Positions 1 to 6,166 of a DNA stretch of 10,489 nt are shown one piece after another (positions within the stretch are counted from its first letter, which is position 1; each line of letters begins with the position of its first letter). The stretch is from contig JBKQSL010000485.1 of NCBI GenBank assembly GCA_052143655.1, forward strand, positions 1 through 10,489. Direction: 5' to 3'. The notes beneath the pieces were generated by a model. The model searched no databases, was not told where the DNA came from, and worked only from the letters and a program-made list of their open reading frames with translations. This DNA comes from CAVSUR01 sp052143655 (GTDB taxonomy: Bacteria; Actinomycetota; Actinomycetes; Streptosporangiales; Streptosporangiaceae). A program made the translations under genes and the position numbers.

Positions 1-73
1 TCTGTCTCGTGCAGCCCGAAACCACCTGAACCGCGGAGCCTTCATCCTCGGGAGACCTCGACCCCCTATCCGG
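1..73. other. Left flank with no recognised gene
   Basis: No gene was recognised here. On the minus strand, just beyond the point where transposase similarity ends, another frame reads FTIEGVVPVEVLGASVTG and stops at about 69-71. It could be the tail of an unrelated gene joined to the truncated insertion sequence, but it is too short to identify. Confidence 0.3.
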
Positions 74-1112
74 TCACCGACGCGCCGAGCACCTCGACGG
101 GGACCACACCCTCGATTGTGAAGAGCCGGTGAATTTCCAGTTGAACGGCTTCGCGGTCTTGTTGTACCGCTTCACGAAGGCCTGCAGCGTGGACGCCAGC
201 TCGGCCAGGTTCGCGAAGTTGTTGGGCGACACGACTTTCTTCTGGATGATTGAGAAGAAAATCTCGATCTGGTTCAGCCAGGACGCATGCACCGGTGTGT
301 GGATCATTATGCAGTTGGCATACTTGTCCTTCAGCCGCTTGATCGCTGTCTTCCCGCGGTGGTCTGAGCCGTTATCGACGATTACGAACACCCGCAGGGC
401 CTTCTTGCAGCGATCCTGTGCCATGCAGATGTCCATCAGCGCCAGGAACGGCGCGATCCCCGTCGTGGGCGGGCACGTCGCGGTGATCTCGCCGGAGTGG
501 ATGTCCTTGCCCGCCAGAAGCGCCAGCGCGCCTGCCCGCTCGTATTCATCCTCGACCTTCACCGGCTCACCCGGCTGCGCTGGCGTACTGGGATGGCAGC
601 GGGCGCGCGCCTGGATCGATGGTTTCGCATCGACCGGCACGACGCGATCATCAGGGCTCAGCGGCTCCCCCTCATACCAGCCCTCGTACAGGTCCAGAAC
701 GACTTTGGCCTTCGCGGCGAAATCAGGATCCCGCATAAAGATCCACGACTGGTACTGCCACGTCTTAACCGGATTCTCCGCCAGGATCCGCCATGCCGAC
801 GACACCGACACCGCGTTCACCAGGCCCCGCTCCAGCAACTCCATGCGCAGCTCAGGGCCGGTCCAGTGGGCCAGCGGCACCCCCGTCTGCGCCGGCAGCT
901 GACACGTCAGCGCGCAAATCTGCGCTCGCTCCAGCGCAGTGATCTGACGCGGCCGACCGCTGCGAGGCCGATCCGAAAGCCCCGGCAGGCCATCCTCAGC
1001 GAAACGGCGCCGCCACAGCCGCACCATGTCCTCGGTGGTACTCAGTTCCCGGGCGATCCTGGCGTTCGGCCAGCCCAGTCAGCACGACCGGCACAGCACG
1101 CATCCGCGGCAT
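74..1112 (-). pseudogene. IS630-family transposase, N-terminal deletion and truncated C-terminus
   Basis: DDE transposase of the IS630 family. The open frame (1027 to 74, 317 codons) holds the basic linker SDRPRSGRPRQI and a complete catalytic triad, numbered from the ATG at 1027: D133 (VPVDAKPSIQA), D218 (FVIVDNGSDHRGK) and E255 (HASWLNQIEIFFS). That ATG lies inside the DNA-binding domain. The frame continues upstream as WPNARIARELSTTEDMVRLW and then meets a TGA at 1079-1081. In another frame, from an ATG at 1112, the sequence reads MPRMRAVPVVLT, which I recall as the usual start of this transposase group. About 35 residues between these two pieces are therefore missing and the frame is shifted. 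At the other end the family sequence stops after FNWKFT (about position 128) and the last 17 residues look unrelated, so the C-terminal tail is lost. Terminal inverted repeats were not identified. Probably inactive. The family call is firm; the exact lesion rests on remembered homologues. Confidence 0.88.
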
Positions 1113-1118
1113 GAGGCA

Positions 1119-1158
1119 CTCCCGGGTAAATTACACTTATGTAATTCGCTCCCGGGTA
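1119..1158. promoter_or_regulatory. Operator-like palindrome flanked by 10-bp direct repeats
   Basis: An AT-rich inverted repeat AATTACA-CTTA-TGTAATT (1129-1146) is flanked by two exact copies of CTCCCGGGTA (1119-1128 and 1149-1158). The copies start 30 bases apart, close to three helical turns. It lies directly upstream of the transposase start at 1112 (minus) and upstream of the likely start of the plus-strand gene at 1198. It could be a repressor operator or part of the insertion-sequence end. The symmetry is seen directly; the function is inferred. Confidence 0.5.
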
Positions 1159-1197
1159 GCCATGATCATAGCGGACCCGGCCAGCCCCGCCAGCACA

Positions 1198-1590
1198 ATG
1201 AGGGACATGCCCGCCATCCCGCAGTCCACCAAGAACTCCATCACCCTCCGGCTGCTGCACCACGGCCGTGACCACTGGCCCGCGCTGGCCCGCGTCACCA
1301 CACATTTCCGCAGCCCATCTGCCTACGTCACCGGCGTGCTCCCCGACAGCACCGAACTCCCGCTCTGCCGACTGCGCTACGGCGGCTCCGCGCATTCCTT
1401 CGGCTTCGCGATCTATTCAGCCGCCCACGGCCGCTACGACGACGCCGTTCTATTCACCGGATCGCCCGTCGGAACCCTGGAAGAAGCTCTCGACACCGCC
1501 TGCGCGGTACACCTCGCCGACCACGACGCCCAGAGAGGCTCCGCCTCAGACCGCCGCAGCAGTCAACCCGCCAGTTACTTACGGGGCTAA
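1198..1590 (+). CDS. Conserved actinobacterial hypothetical protein
   Basis: A soluble protein of about 130 residues with no signal peptide or membrane segment. The core reads WPALARVTTHFRSPSAYVTG, then LPLCRLRYGGSAHSFGFAIY and GTLEEALDTACAVHL. The strongly ordered central segment with a CRLRYGG motif resembles, from memory, a small protein family common on Streptomyces accessory DNA and of unknown function. The open frame extends upstream to an ATG at 1111, but that stretch runs through the palindrome at 1129-1146 and the start region of the IS630 gene, so it is unlikely to be coding. ATGs at 1162, 1198 and 1207 are all possible. I prefer 1198 or 1207 because similarity begins shortly after them; no start has a well-placed ribosome binding site. 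The last 20 or so residues (after HLADHD) are low in order. No catalytic motif was recognised. Confidence 0.6.
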   Translation: MRDMPAIPQSTKNSITLRLLHHGRDHWPALARVTTHFRSPSAYVTGVLPDSTELPLCRLRYGGSAHSFGFAIYSAAHGRYDDAVLFTGSPVGTLEEALDTACAVHLADHDAQRGSASDRRSSQPASYLRG

Positions 1591-1651
1591 CCACTAAGGG
1601 CCAGCGACAGCGTGCTGCGGTTGCTGCACTTTCGTGCTGCACCCGGCCGCG

Positions 1652-1926
1652 TCAGGAGCTGCGCTTGCGCTCTGCCCGGAACCGGCACTCGGCGGCGATC
1701 ACCGCCAGCACGACGGGCACGATGATCCATAGCAAGTACAACGGCCAGGAGCCGCTGGTGTACATGCTGGCCAGCTGCCAGCTCCCGCCCAGCAGGCAGA
1801 TCACCAAAAGCCACCGGGGGCCATGCGGCCCAGCAGCGTCCGCCGGGCCATCGTCAGCGACAGGCCAAGAGCGACGGCCGCCGCTGCCGTGAAGCACCAG
1901 CCGAAGACCACCGTGCCGCTGTTCAC
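1652..1926 (-). pseudogene. Small three-helix membrane protein, frameshifted in a G/C run
   Basis: Two overlapping minus-strand frames together make one sensible membrane protein of about 91 residues. From a GTG at 1926 the first frame reads VNSGTVVFGWCFTAAAAVAL, continues through a hydrophobic helix to MARRTLLGRMAP, and then closes. The second frame picks up with RWLLVICLLGGSWQLASMY and a third helix, WPLYLLWIIVPVVLAVIAAE, and ends in a basic tail RFRAERKRSS. The switch falls at a run of five G on the plus strand (1816-1820). One extra base there would give the continuous junction MAPRWLLV. This could be a true inactivating mutation, a sequencing error in the run, or programmed slippage. The gene converges on the hypothetical gene ending at 1590. 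Function unknown. Confidence 0.5.
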
Positions 1927-1942
1927 GTCTGCATGATCTCAC

Positions 1943-2245
1943 GCCCCGCCGATATCGGCAGCACCCACGCCCCGCCCTGCGCCATCACGACCTACTGCTT
2001 AGGAGCCGTCCGTAGCTGTCTGCTCGTCGTCGTGGTGGTTGTCACGCAGTTAGACACGCAGTGGCGGGGATCGTGTACTCCACCTGGGGTGGCCCTGCGT
2101 CATTGTCATTGAGAGCGCAGGCCCCGTGACGGTTCTGTAGGCTAGGCAGGTCGTTTGACTGCCCGCCGATACCAGCACTGGCTGGCCCGTGTTGCGTGCG
2201 ACCTTTTGTTTGTCTTGCTGGGTGGAGGAAGGCTGTGATAGTGGC
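1943..2245. other. Gene-free interval with short repeats and hairpins
   Basis: No convincing coding region. There are two copies of CACGCAGT 12 bases apart (2043-2050, 2055-2062), a short hairpin CCACC-TGG-GGTGG (2080-2092) and a second hairpin CCTGCG...CGCAGG (2094-2099 with 2116-2121). The loop of the second contains a tandem TCATTG pair (2100-2111). A purine-rich GGAGGAAGG (about 2223-2231) precedes the lipoprotein start at 2246. The interval may carry that gene's promoter or a mobile-element end, but no consensus promoter was evident. Confidence 0.4.
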
Positions 2246-2962
2246 ATGCGGGCATTTGCCTTCAAGGGCTCTGGCCTGATCTTGGTATTAGCTCTAGTGG
2301 CTCTCTGCTCTGGCTGCGGGAGCATCCAGCCAGAGGCCAGCTTCAAGCCGATCTTCCTCCCGGTCCAGCTCAACATCAGCTCGTCCGGGATATCAGTGCA
2401 GGGTGACACCTCGCTTGCCACGCCAGTTGGCACGATCTCCATAGGTGCCGAAGATGATCTGGCATCACCGCCCGATGGGACCATTTACGTCATCTTGCGA
2501 GACCACCGGACAGGTACCGATCGCGTGTGGGACATACGTACCGGCAATGAGCAGTTTACGGCGGTGGTCAACGGCACTACTAGCATCACTGTAACCAATA
2601 GCGAAGTAGTTATCGACGTTACTAACGGCCATATTAAGAAGGTGAGGTTCCGGCGCTTTAACGAGGCCCTTCCGGGAACTCGCCATCAAAGCTGGTTCGC
2701 GGTCAAGGGGCATCTTATGGGGCAGCGCTGGGACGCGGGCTACCGCAGATCCTGGTACAAGCCATTCATGCTGTGCGGTTGGGCCTACGACGACTCAACC
2801 TTGACGAAGTGGTACGGCATCGGGTTCATCTGGTTCCTGCTCCGGCTAATTCTTGCCGCGTTTCTTTTCATCGTCGATCTGGTGTTTACGATTTTCTTCC
2901 TCATAGGGCAAGTGGTTTTCGTGCTGTTCGGGCCGTCACTATGGCCGGGTGGGCTGGGATGA
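2246..2962 (+). CDS. Putative lipoprotein with C-terminal membrane helices, function unknown
   Basis: A 238-residue protein if translated from the ATG at 2246. I prefer this start because it opens a clean export signal (MRAFAFKGSGLILVLALVAL) followed by CSGCGS, a plausible lipobox with the modified cysteine after SG. The frame extends upstream to 2189 without adding sensible sequence. GGAGGAAGG lies about 15 bases upstream, slightly far for a ribosome site. The middle, about 150 residues, is polar and rich in valine, threonine and isoleucine and looks like a beta-rich extracytoplasmic domain. The C-terminus has two strongly hydrophobic segments (IGFIWFLLRLILAAFLFIVD and FTIFFLIGQVVFVLFGPSLW). 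A lipid anchor plus C-terminal helices would tether the protein at both ends. GC is clearly lower than in the operon to the right, suggesting acquired DNA. No family recognised. Confidence 0.6.
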   Translation: MRAFAFKGSGLILVLALVALCSGCGSIQPEASFKPIFLPVQLNISSSGISVQGDTSLATPVGTISIGAEDDLASPPDGTIYVILRDHRTGTDRVWDIRTGNEQFTAVVNGTTSITVTNSEVVIDVTNGHIKKVRFRRFNEALPGTRHQSWFAVKGHLMGQRWDAGYRRSWYKPFMLCGWAYDDSTLTKWYGIGFIWFLLRLILAAFLFIVDLVFTIFFLIGQVVFVLFGPSLWPGGLG

Positions 2963-3119
2963 CGTGACCACCGGCCGGAGGACTCTTTGTTCACAAGCAG
3001 ACTTGGCCGTATCGGTCAACGGAGGCAGTCCTAGTGCTTGCGGCATCTGTGATCGGCGCGGAGATGGTTTTGATCTGCCCCGAACTTTCCGGACAGCGGA
3101 TTTGTGGTTAATTTACGCT
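2963..3119. other. Gene-free junction beside the IS3 remnant
   Basis: No gene recognised. The interval links the lipoprotein stop to the point where IS3 similarity begins (about 3120). On the minus strand a short unrelated tail runs on after the broken transposase. A motif CTGTCCGGAAAGTTCGG (minus strand, about 3083-3099) might be part of a mobile-element end, but I could not pair it with a second copy in the window. Confidence 0.3.
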
Positions 3120-3380
3120 GCAGATCCCGGTGCGGCCGACGGACTGCCGGAGGTTGTATTTCTTCAGCGTCCCGGCGAACTGCTGAGACGTGTAATTGCT
3201 GCCGCGGTCGGAGTGGAAAATAGCATTCTCGGCGAGAGGACAATTGCGGGCGGCCATCTCGATGGCCCTCTCGATGAGCGGCGTCTTGTAGTTATCGCCG
3301 GTCGCCCAGAACCCGGACCGTGACACCTCCATCCACCTGCACATTTGCACGATTGACGGCACGTACTCATCATCCGATTC
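3120..3380 (-). pseudogene. IS3-family transposase (OrfB) remnant with large internal deletion
   Basis: The minus-strand frame keeps two separate parts of an IS3-type integrase. The N-terminal helix-turn-helix end is seen as YVPSIVQMCRWMEVSRSGFW (3374 to about 3306). It is joined in frame to the middle of the rve catalytic domain, DNYKTPLIERAIEMAARN followed by AIFHSDRGSNYTSQQFAG, which carries the second catalytic aspartate (HSDRG). About 150 or more residues normally between them, including the first catalytic aspartate, are absent. Similarity ends after SVGRTGIC, before the region holding the third acidic residue, and a stop follows at 3108-3110. The remnant cannot be an active transposase. 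No inverted repeats or orfA were found. Upstream it abuts the group II intron remnant. Confidence 0.85.
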
Positions 3381-3391
3381 CTGGTAAGCCG

Positions 3392-3784
3392 CAGCAGTGC
3401 GGTGAACCGTGCTTCCTTGTCCCTTCGTGCTACCTCTCGCACACGGTCCAGCCCGCTTGGCACGCCTTGCCCGGCGCTGCGTCCGGGACGTGTCGAACTG
3501 TCCGTGTTCCCCTCGGCCAACCCCCTTCCCTCCACCACCTCCGCGGCCGGTTCCCCGGCGTTGCTCGGCGGCTTCGCAGGTACTACGAGGTTGTCTGACT
3601 TCCCGCGCTCGTTCCCGCAGACAGCGTCGGCACCCCGGACTCTGTGATTACGCGGCTCAATAGCCTGGCCTGCACGTGCCGCTACCGACGCTTCGCCTGC
3701 ACCCTCACGGGCACCGACGCACGGTTCGCGGTCATCGTGGGTCGCTAGCCCTTCGACGCAGAGAACTTCCATCTCCTCCTCCAT
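3392..3784 (-). mobile_element. Group II intron fragment with the N-terminus of its reverse transcriptase
   Basis: The frame from about 3616 to 3392 reads NERGKSDNLVVPAKPPSN, then AAEVVEGRGLAEGNT, and then DRVREVARRDKEARFTALL. This is the N-terminal leader typical of group II intron-encoded reverse transcriptase/maturases, just before the reverse transcriptase domain. Similarity stops at RFTALL and IS3 sequence follows at about 3380, so the reverse transcriptase, maturase and any endonuclease domain are missing. Upstream (3784 to about 3617) the translation EPCVGAREGAGEASV and RAGQAIEPRN matches what I remember from read-through of the structured intron RNA before the protein start, so this stretch is probably intron RNA and not a protein. 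The intron 5' end and the 3' domains V and VI were not found. A dead remnant. The identification is from remembered family sequence and is fairly firm; the boundary toward 3784 is uncertain. Confidence 0.75.
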
Positions 3785-3864
3785 GCCGACTTATCCCGGC
3801 GCTTTCCCAAGATCATGAAATCCGGCCGGGCCGGCGAGCCGCGGCACCGGGCCGGCCCGCCACA

Positions 3865-4485
3865 ATGAGGCGGGTGGAGCTGTTCACCCGCTGGCACGCC
3901 TGGGCGGACGCGGAACCGGGCCTGCGCGCCCGGCTGACGCCGCAGGCCCTCGACCAGGTCGCCGCCGCGGTCGCGTTCGCGGCCCGGTGGCACGGCAGCC
4001 AGACCCGGCCGACGGGCGCGCCGTACGCCGAGCACCTGCTGGAGACGCTGGAAGTGCTGGCCGAGGGCTCCGGCGAGACCCGCGCCGACGTGCTGGCCGC
4101 CGCCGTCCTGCACGACGTCCTGGAGGACACCGCGTGCACTGCCGGACAGCTGGAAGCCGGGTTCGGCCGGCATGTCGCCGGGCTGGTCGGCTGGGTCACG
4201 ATCCCGCCCGCGCCGGCCGGCGCCGACCGGGCCGCGGTCAAGGAGGCCTACCTGCGCGGCCTGGCCGCGGCGCCCGCCGACGCGCTGCTGGTCAAGCTGG
4301 CCGACCGGGCGAGCAACGTGCAGACACTGCGGAACCTGCCGCTGCCGCGGCAGCGGTCCTACTACGCCCAGACGGTGACCTACATCGTCCCGCTGGCCGC
4401 CCGGGTGCCGTGGTTCGCCCGCTGGTACGCCGACTGGCAGGCGGACTTCGCCGACCTGGCTGCGCCGCCGGCCCCGGCCGGCTGA
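3865..4485 (+). CDS. Stand-alone RelA/SpoT-type HD hydrolase (predicted (p)ppGpp 3'-pyrophosphohydrolase)
   Basis: A 206-residue cytoplasmic protein consisting of one HD phosphohydrolase domain of the RelA/SpoT/MESH1 type, which removes the 3' pyrophosphate from (p)ppGpp. The metal-binding signature is intact: RPTGAPYAEH ends in H57, VLHDVLEDT contains H83-D84 and the ED pair E87-D88, and LLVKLADRASNVQTL contains D147. There is no synthetase, TGS or ACT domain, so it is a small alarmone hydrolase and not a full RSH enzyme. The frame runs upstream to 3676, but those residues overlap the intron remnant and are low-complexity. The ATG at 3865 fits the family start. No good ribosome site is visible, so it may be leaderless. 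It converges on the glycosyltransferase gene with only 9 bases between stops. Substrate specificity, ppGpp or another nucleotide, is inferred from the family. Confidence 0.85.
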   Translation: MRRVELFTRWHAWADAEPGLRARLTPQALDQVAAAVAFAARWHGSQTRPTGAPYAEHLLETLEVLAEGSGETRADVLAAAVLHDVLEDTACTAGQLEAGFGRHVAGLVGWVTIPPAPAGADRAAVKEAYLRGLAAAPADALLVKLADRASNVQTLRNLPLPRQRSYYAQTVTYIVPLAARVPWFARWYADWQADFADLAAPPAPAG

Positions 4486-4494
4486 CCCTGGTCG

Positions 4495-5388
4495 TCAGAC
4501 GACCGGCGGGCGCCCGGCGCGGGTCATCCGCCAGACCGTCCGGGCCGAGATCGGCCGCCGGTACCCGGGATCGGCCCGCCAGCCCTCGGCGAACCCCGAC
4601 AGCCAGGCCCGCACCGCGACCGCCGACCGCTCCCGGACGATCGTCAGCGCCAGCCAGTCCAGCAGGTAGGCGGCGGCCAGCGGCCAGGGCAGGTTCCGCC
4701 GGGCGAGCAGCACGCGGTTGCGGCCGTCCAGCCGGTAGAAGAACTCATGCCGCGAGTTGGGCACTGCCGGATGGCACATCCGGGCCTGCGCGTCATATTC
4801 CAGCCAGTAGCCGAGCTCGATCAGCCGCCAGGACAGGTCCAGCTCCTCGTGCGCGAAGAAGAACGCGTCGGGCAGCCCGCCCGCGGCCAGGAACGCGGTC
4901 CGCCGGACCGCGCAGGCACCGCCGCTGAACGTGGTGACCGGCGACGACCGGCCCGGATCACCAGCCCGCAGCCGGGGCACGTGCCAGCGCGCGCCCGCGC
5001 CGCCGTCCGGGTCGACGACGCGGAAGGACAGCACCGCCAGCTTCGGGTCCGCGGCGAACCGGGCGGCCACGTGCGCGCCGAGCGACGTGTCCGGATACCA
5101 CCCGTCATCGTCGAGGAACAGCACGATGTCCCCGGTGCACGCCGCAAGCCCGGCGTTGCGCCCGCCCGCCACCCCGGCGTTCTCGGGCAGCCGCAGTACC
5201 TGCACGCCGGCGGGCATCGGCGGGACGTCCGCGCCGTTGCCAACCACCACGGTCTGCACCGGGTCGCCATCCAGGGCGAGCACGCTGTGCACCGCCCGGG
5301 CCAGCTCGGCCGGCCGGTTTCCCATCGTCAGGATCACGCAGGACAGCTTCACCGCAGTCACCGGCACCGGCACGGGCACCACGGGCAC
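4495..5388 (-). CDS. Family 2 glycosyltransferase
   Basis: A 297-residue GT-A fold sugar transferase. Motifs in order: N-terminal strand KLSCVILTMGNRP, the nucleotide-sugar region LPENAGVAGGRNAGL (67-81), the metal-binding DDD triad FLDDDGWYPD (D93-D95), the acceptor-side GGACAVRR (156-163) and the catalytic-base region AHEELDLSWRL (179-189). There is no clear transmembrane anchor, although 236-251 is moderately hydrophobic. It is the last gene of the minus-strand operon, 4 bases after the CDP-alcohol phosphatidyltransferase stop, so it probably adds a sugar to the product of that pathway. The first 12 residues (MPVVPVPVPVTA) are encoded by a GGTGCC-like short repeat and look non-native; a GTG at 5352, starting VKLSCVIL, is an equally good start. 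Sugar donor and acceptor are unknown. Confidence 0.88.
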   Translation of the reverse strand: MPVVPVPVPVTAVKLSCVILTMGNRPAELARAVHSVLALDGDPVQTVVVGNGADVPPMPAGVQVLRLPENAGVAGGRNAGLAACTGDIVLFLDDDGWYPDTSLGAHVAARFAADPKLAVLSFRVVDPDGGAGARWHVPRLRAGDPGRSSPVTTFSGGACAVRRTAFLAAGGLPDAFFFAHEELDLSWRLIELGYWLEYDAQARMCHPAVPNSRHEFFYRLDGRNRVLLARRNLPWPLAAAYLLDWLALTIVRERSAVAVRAWLSGFAEGWRADPGYRRPISARTVWRMTRAGRPPVV

Positions 5389-5392
5389 CGGC

Positions 5393-6166
5393 TCACCGCA
5401 GCCGCCGAGATGCCACGATCGCCAGCAGGTGCGCGATCACCATGAGGGCGCTGACCGCCAGGCACGCCAGCAGCAGGACCCGGGTGGCCAGCAAGCCGCC
5501 GCGGATCTGGTCGGCGATGGCCGCGGCCAGGATCAGCAGCGACAGCTCCACGGCCTGGGTGATCCGGTGCACCCGCAGCAGGCTGGCCAGCCGCCGGGTC
5601 AGCGCCAGGCCGGACCGGCCGGGCGCGAGGGCCGCGTCGCCGTGGCTGGCCGGCAGGCCGGCCTTCGCCCGGGCCACCACGACGTTGTCGGTCTCCGCCT
5701 TGACCAGGGCCGCGAGCAGCGCGGCGGCCAGGCCCGCGGTAACGTACCGGCCCGCGGTGGTGAACTGGCCCTGCGCCCGCACCCCCAGGCCCACCAGCAG
5801 CGCGCTCTCGCCGAGGTAGTGGCCGATCCCGTCGAGGTAGACGCCGGTCGCCGAGGTGCGGTTGCTCCACCGGGCCAGCTCGCCGTCGGAGCAGTCGAAC
5901 AGCAGGTAGGCCTGGATCAGGATCGCGCCGGCCACGGCCGTGGCCAGGCCGCCGAACGCGATCACCACGCCGGCCGCGATGCCGCAGCCGATGAACGCGA
6001 GCGTCACCGCGTTCGGCGACCAGCCGAGCCGGGCGAACACCCAGGTGGCGCGGGGCGAGAGCTTGCGCATGTACAGCCGGCCGGCCCAGTGCTCGTCGTT
6101 GAGCCGGTCGATGACCGCCTGCGGCTGGCCCTGCGAGCGCAGCTCAGCCAGTGATGGCCCGGGCAT
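5393..6166 (-). CDS. CDP-alcohol phosphatidyltransferase family membrane enzyme
   Basis: A 257-residue polytopic membrane protein of the CDP-alcohol phosphatidyltransferase family, which transfers a phospho-alcohol from a CDP-linked donor to a second alcohol, releasing CMP. The signature D-x2-DG-x2-AR-x8-G-x3-D-x3-D is visible as DCSDGELARW then GVYLDGIGHY: D91, D94, G95, A98, R99, G108 and D112 are present. The fourth aspartate position (116) is histidine. Hydrophobic segments lie at about 52-71, 74-90, 140-155, 205-220 and 228-252. The start overlaps the end of the upstream dehydrogenase gene by 23 bases, indicating translational coupling. With the neighbouring cytidylyltransferases and the G1P dehydrogenase it probably forms a phosphodiester-linked lipid or polymer intermediate. 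Which alcohols it uses cannot be read from the sequence. Confidence 0.88.
   Translation of the reverse strand: MPGPSLAELRSQGQPQAVIDRLNDEHWAGRLYMRKLSPRATWVFARLGWSPNAVTLAFIGCGIAAGVVIAFGGLATAVAGAILIQAYLLFDCSDGELARWSNRTSATGVYLDGIGHYLGESALLVGLGVRAQGQFTTAGRYVTAGLAAALLAALVKAETDNVVVARAKAGLPASHGDAALAPGRSGLALTRRLASLLRVHRITQAVELSLLILAAAIADQIRGGLLATRVLLLACLAVSALMVIAHLLAIVASRRLR

Noticed and set aside
129..902. Plus-strand open frame of 257 codons across the transposase
   Set aside because: It is antisense to the clearly recognisable IS630 transposase and has no recognisable protein features.
1591..1651. Possible bidirectional terminator between convergent genes, with repeated GTGCTGC
   Set aside because: The repeats are direct rather than inverted and no stable stem followed by T residues was found.
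2043..2121. Short direct repeats and hairpins considered as a CRISPR array or iteron origin
   Set aside because: Only two 8-base copies and two short hairpins; no regular spacers and no replication gene nearby.
2050..2484. Minus-strand frame of 144 codons
   Set aside because: It overlaps the lipoprotein gene start on the opposite strand and shows no protein-like pattern.
3320..3663. Three short plus-strand frames over the intron and IS3 remnants
   Set aside because: Antisense to recognisable reverse transcriptase and transposase fragments, with no independent support.
3987..4928. Long plus-strand frame of 313 codons
   Set aside because: Arginine/proline/alanine-rich translation typical of out-of-frame reading in very GC-rich DNA; it crosses the convergent ends of the hydrolase and the glycosyltransferase.
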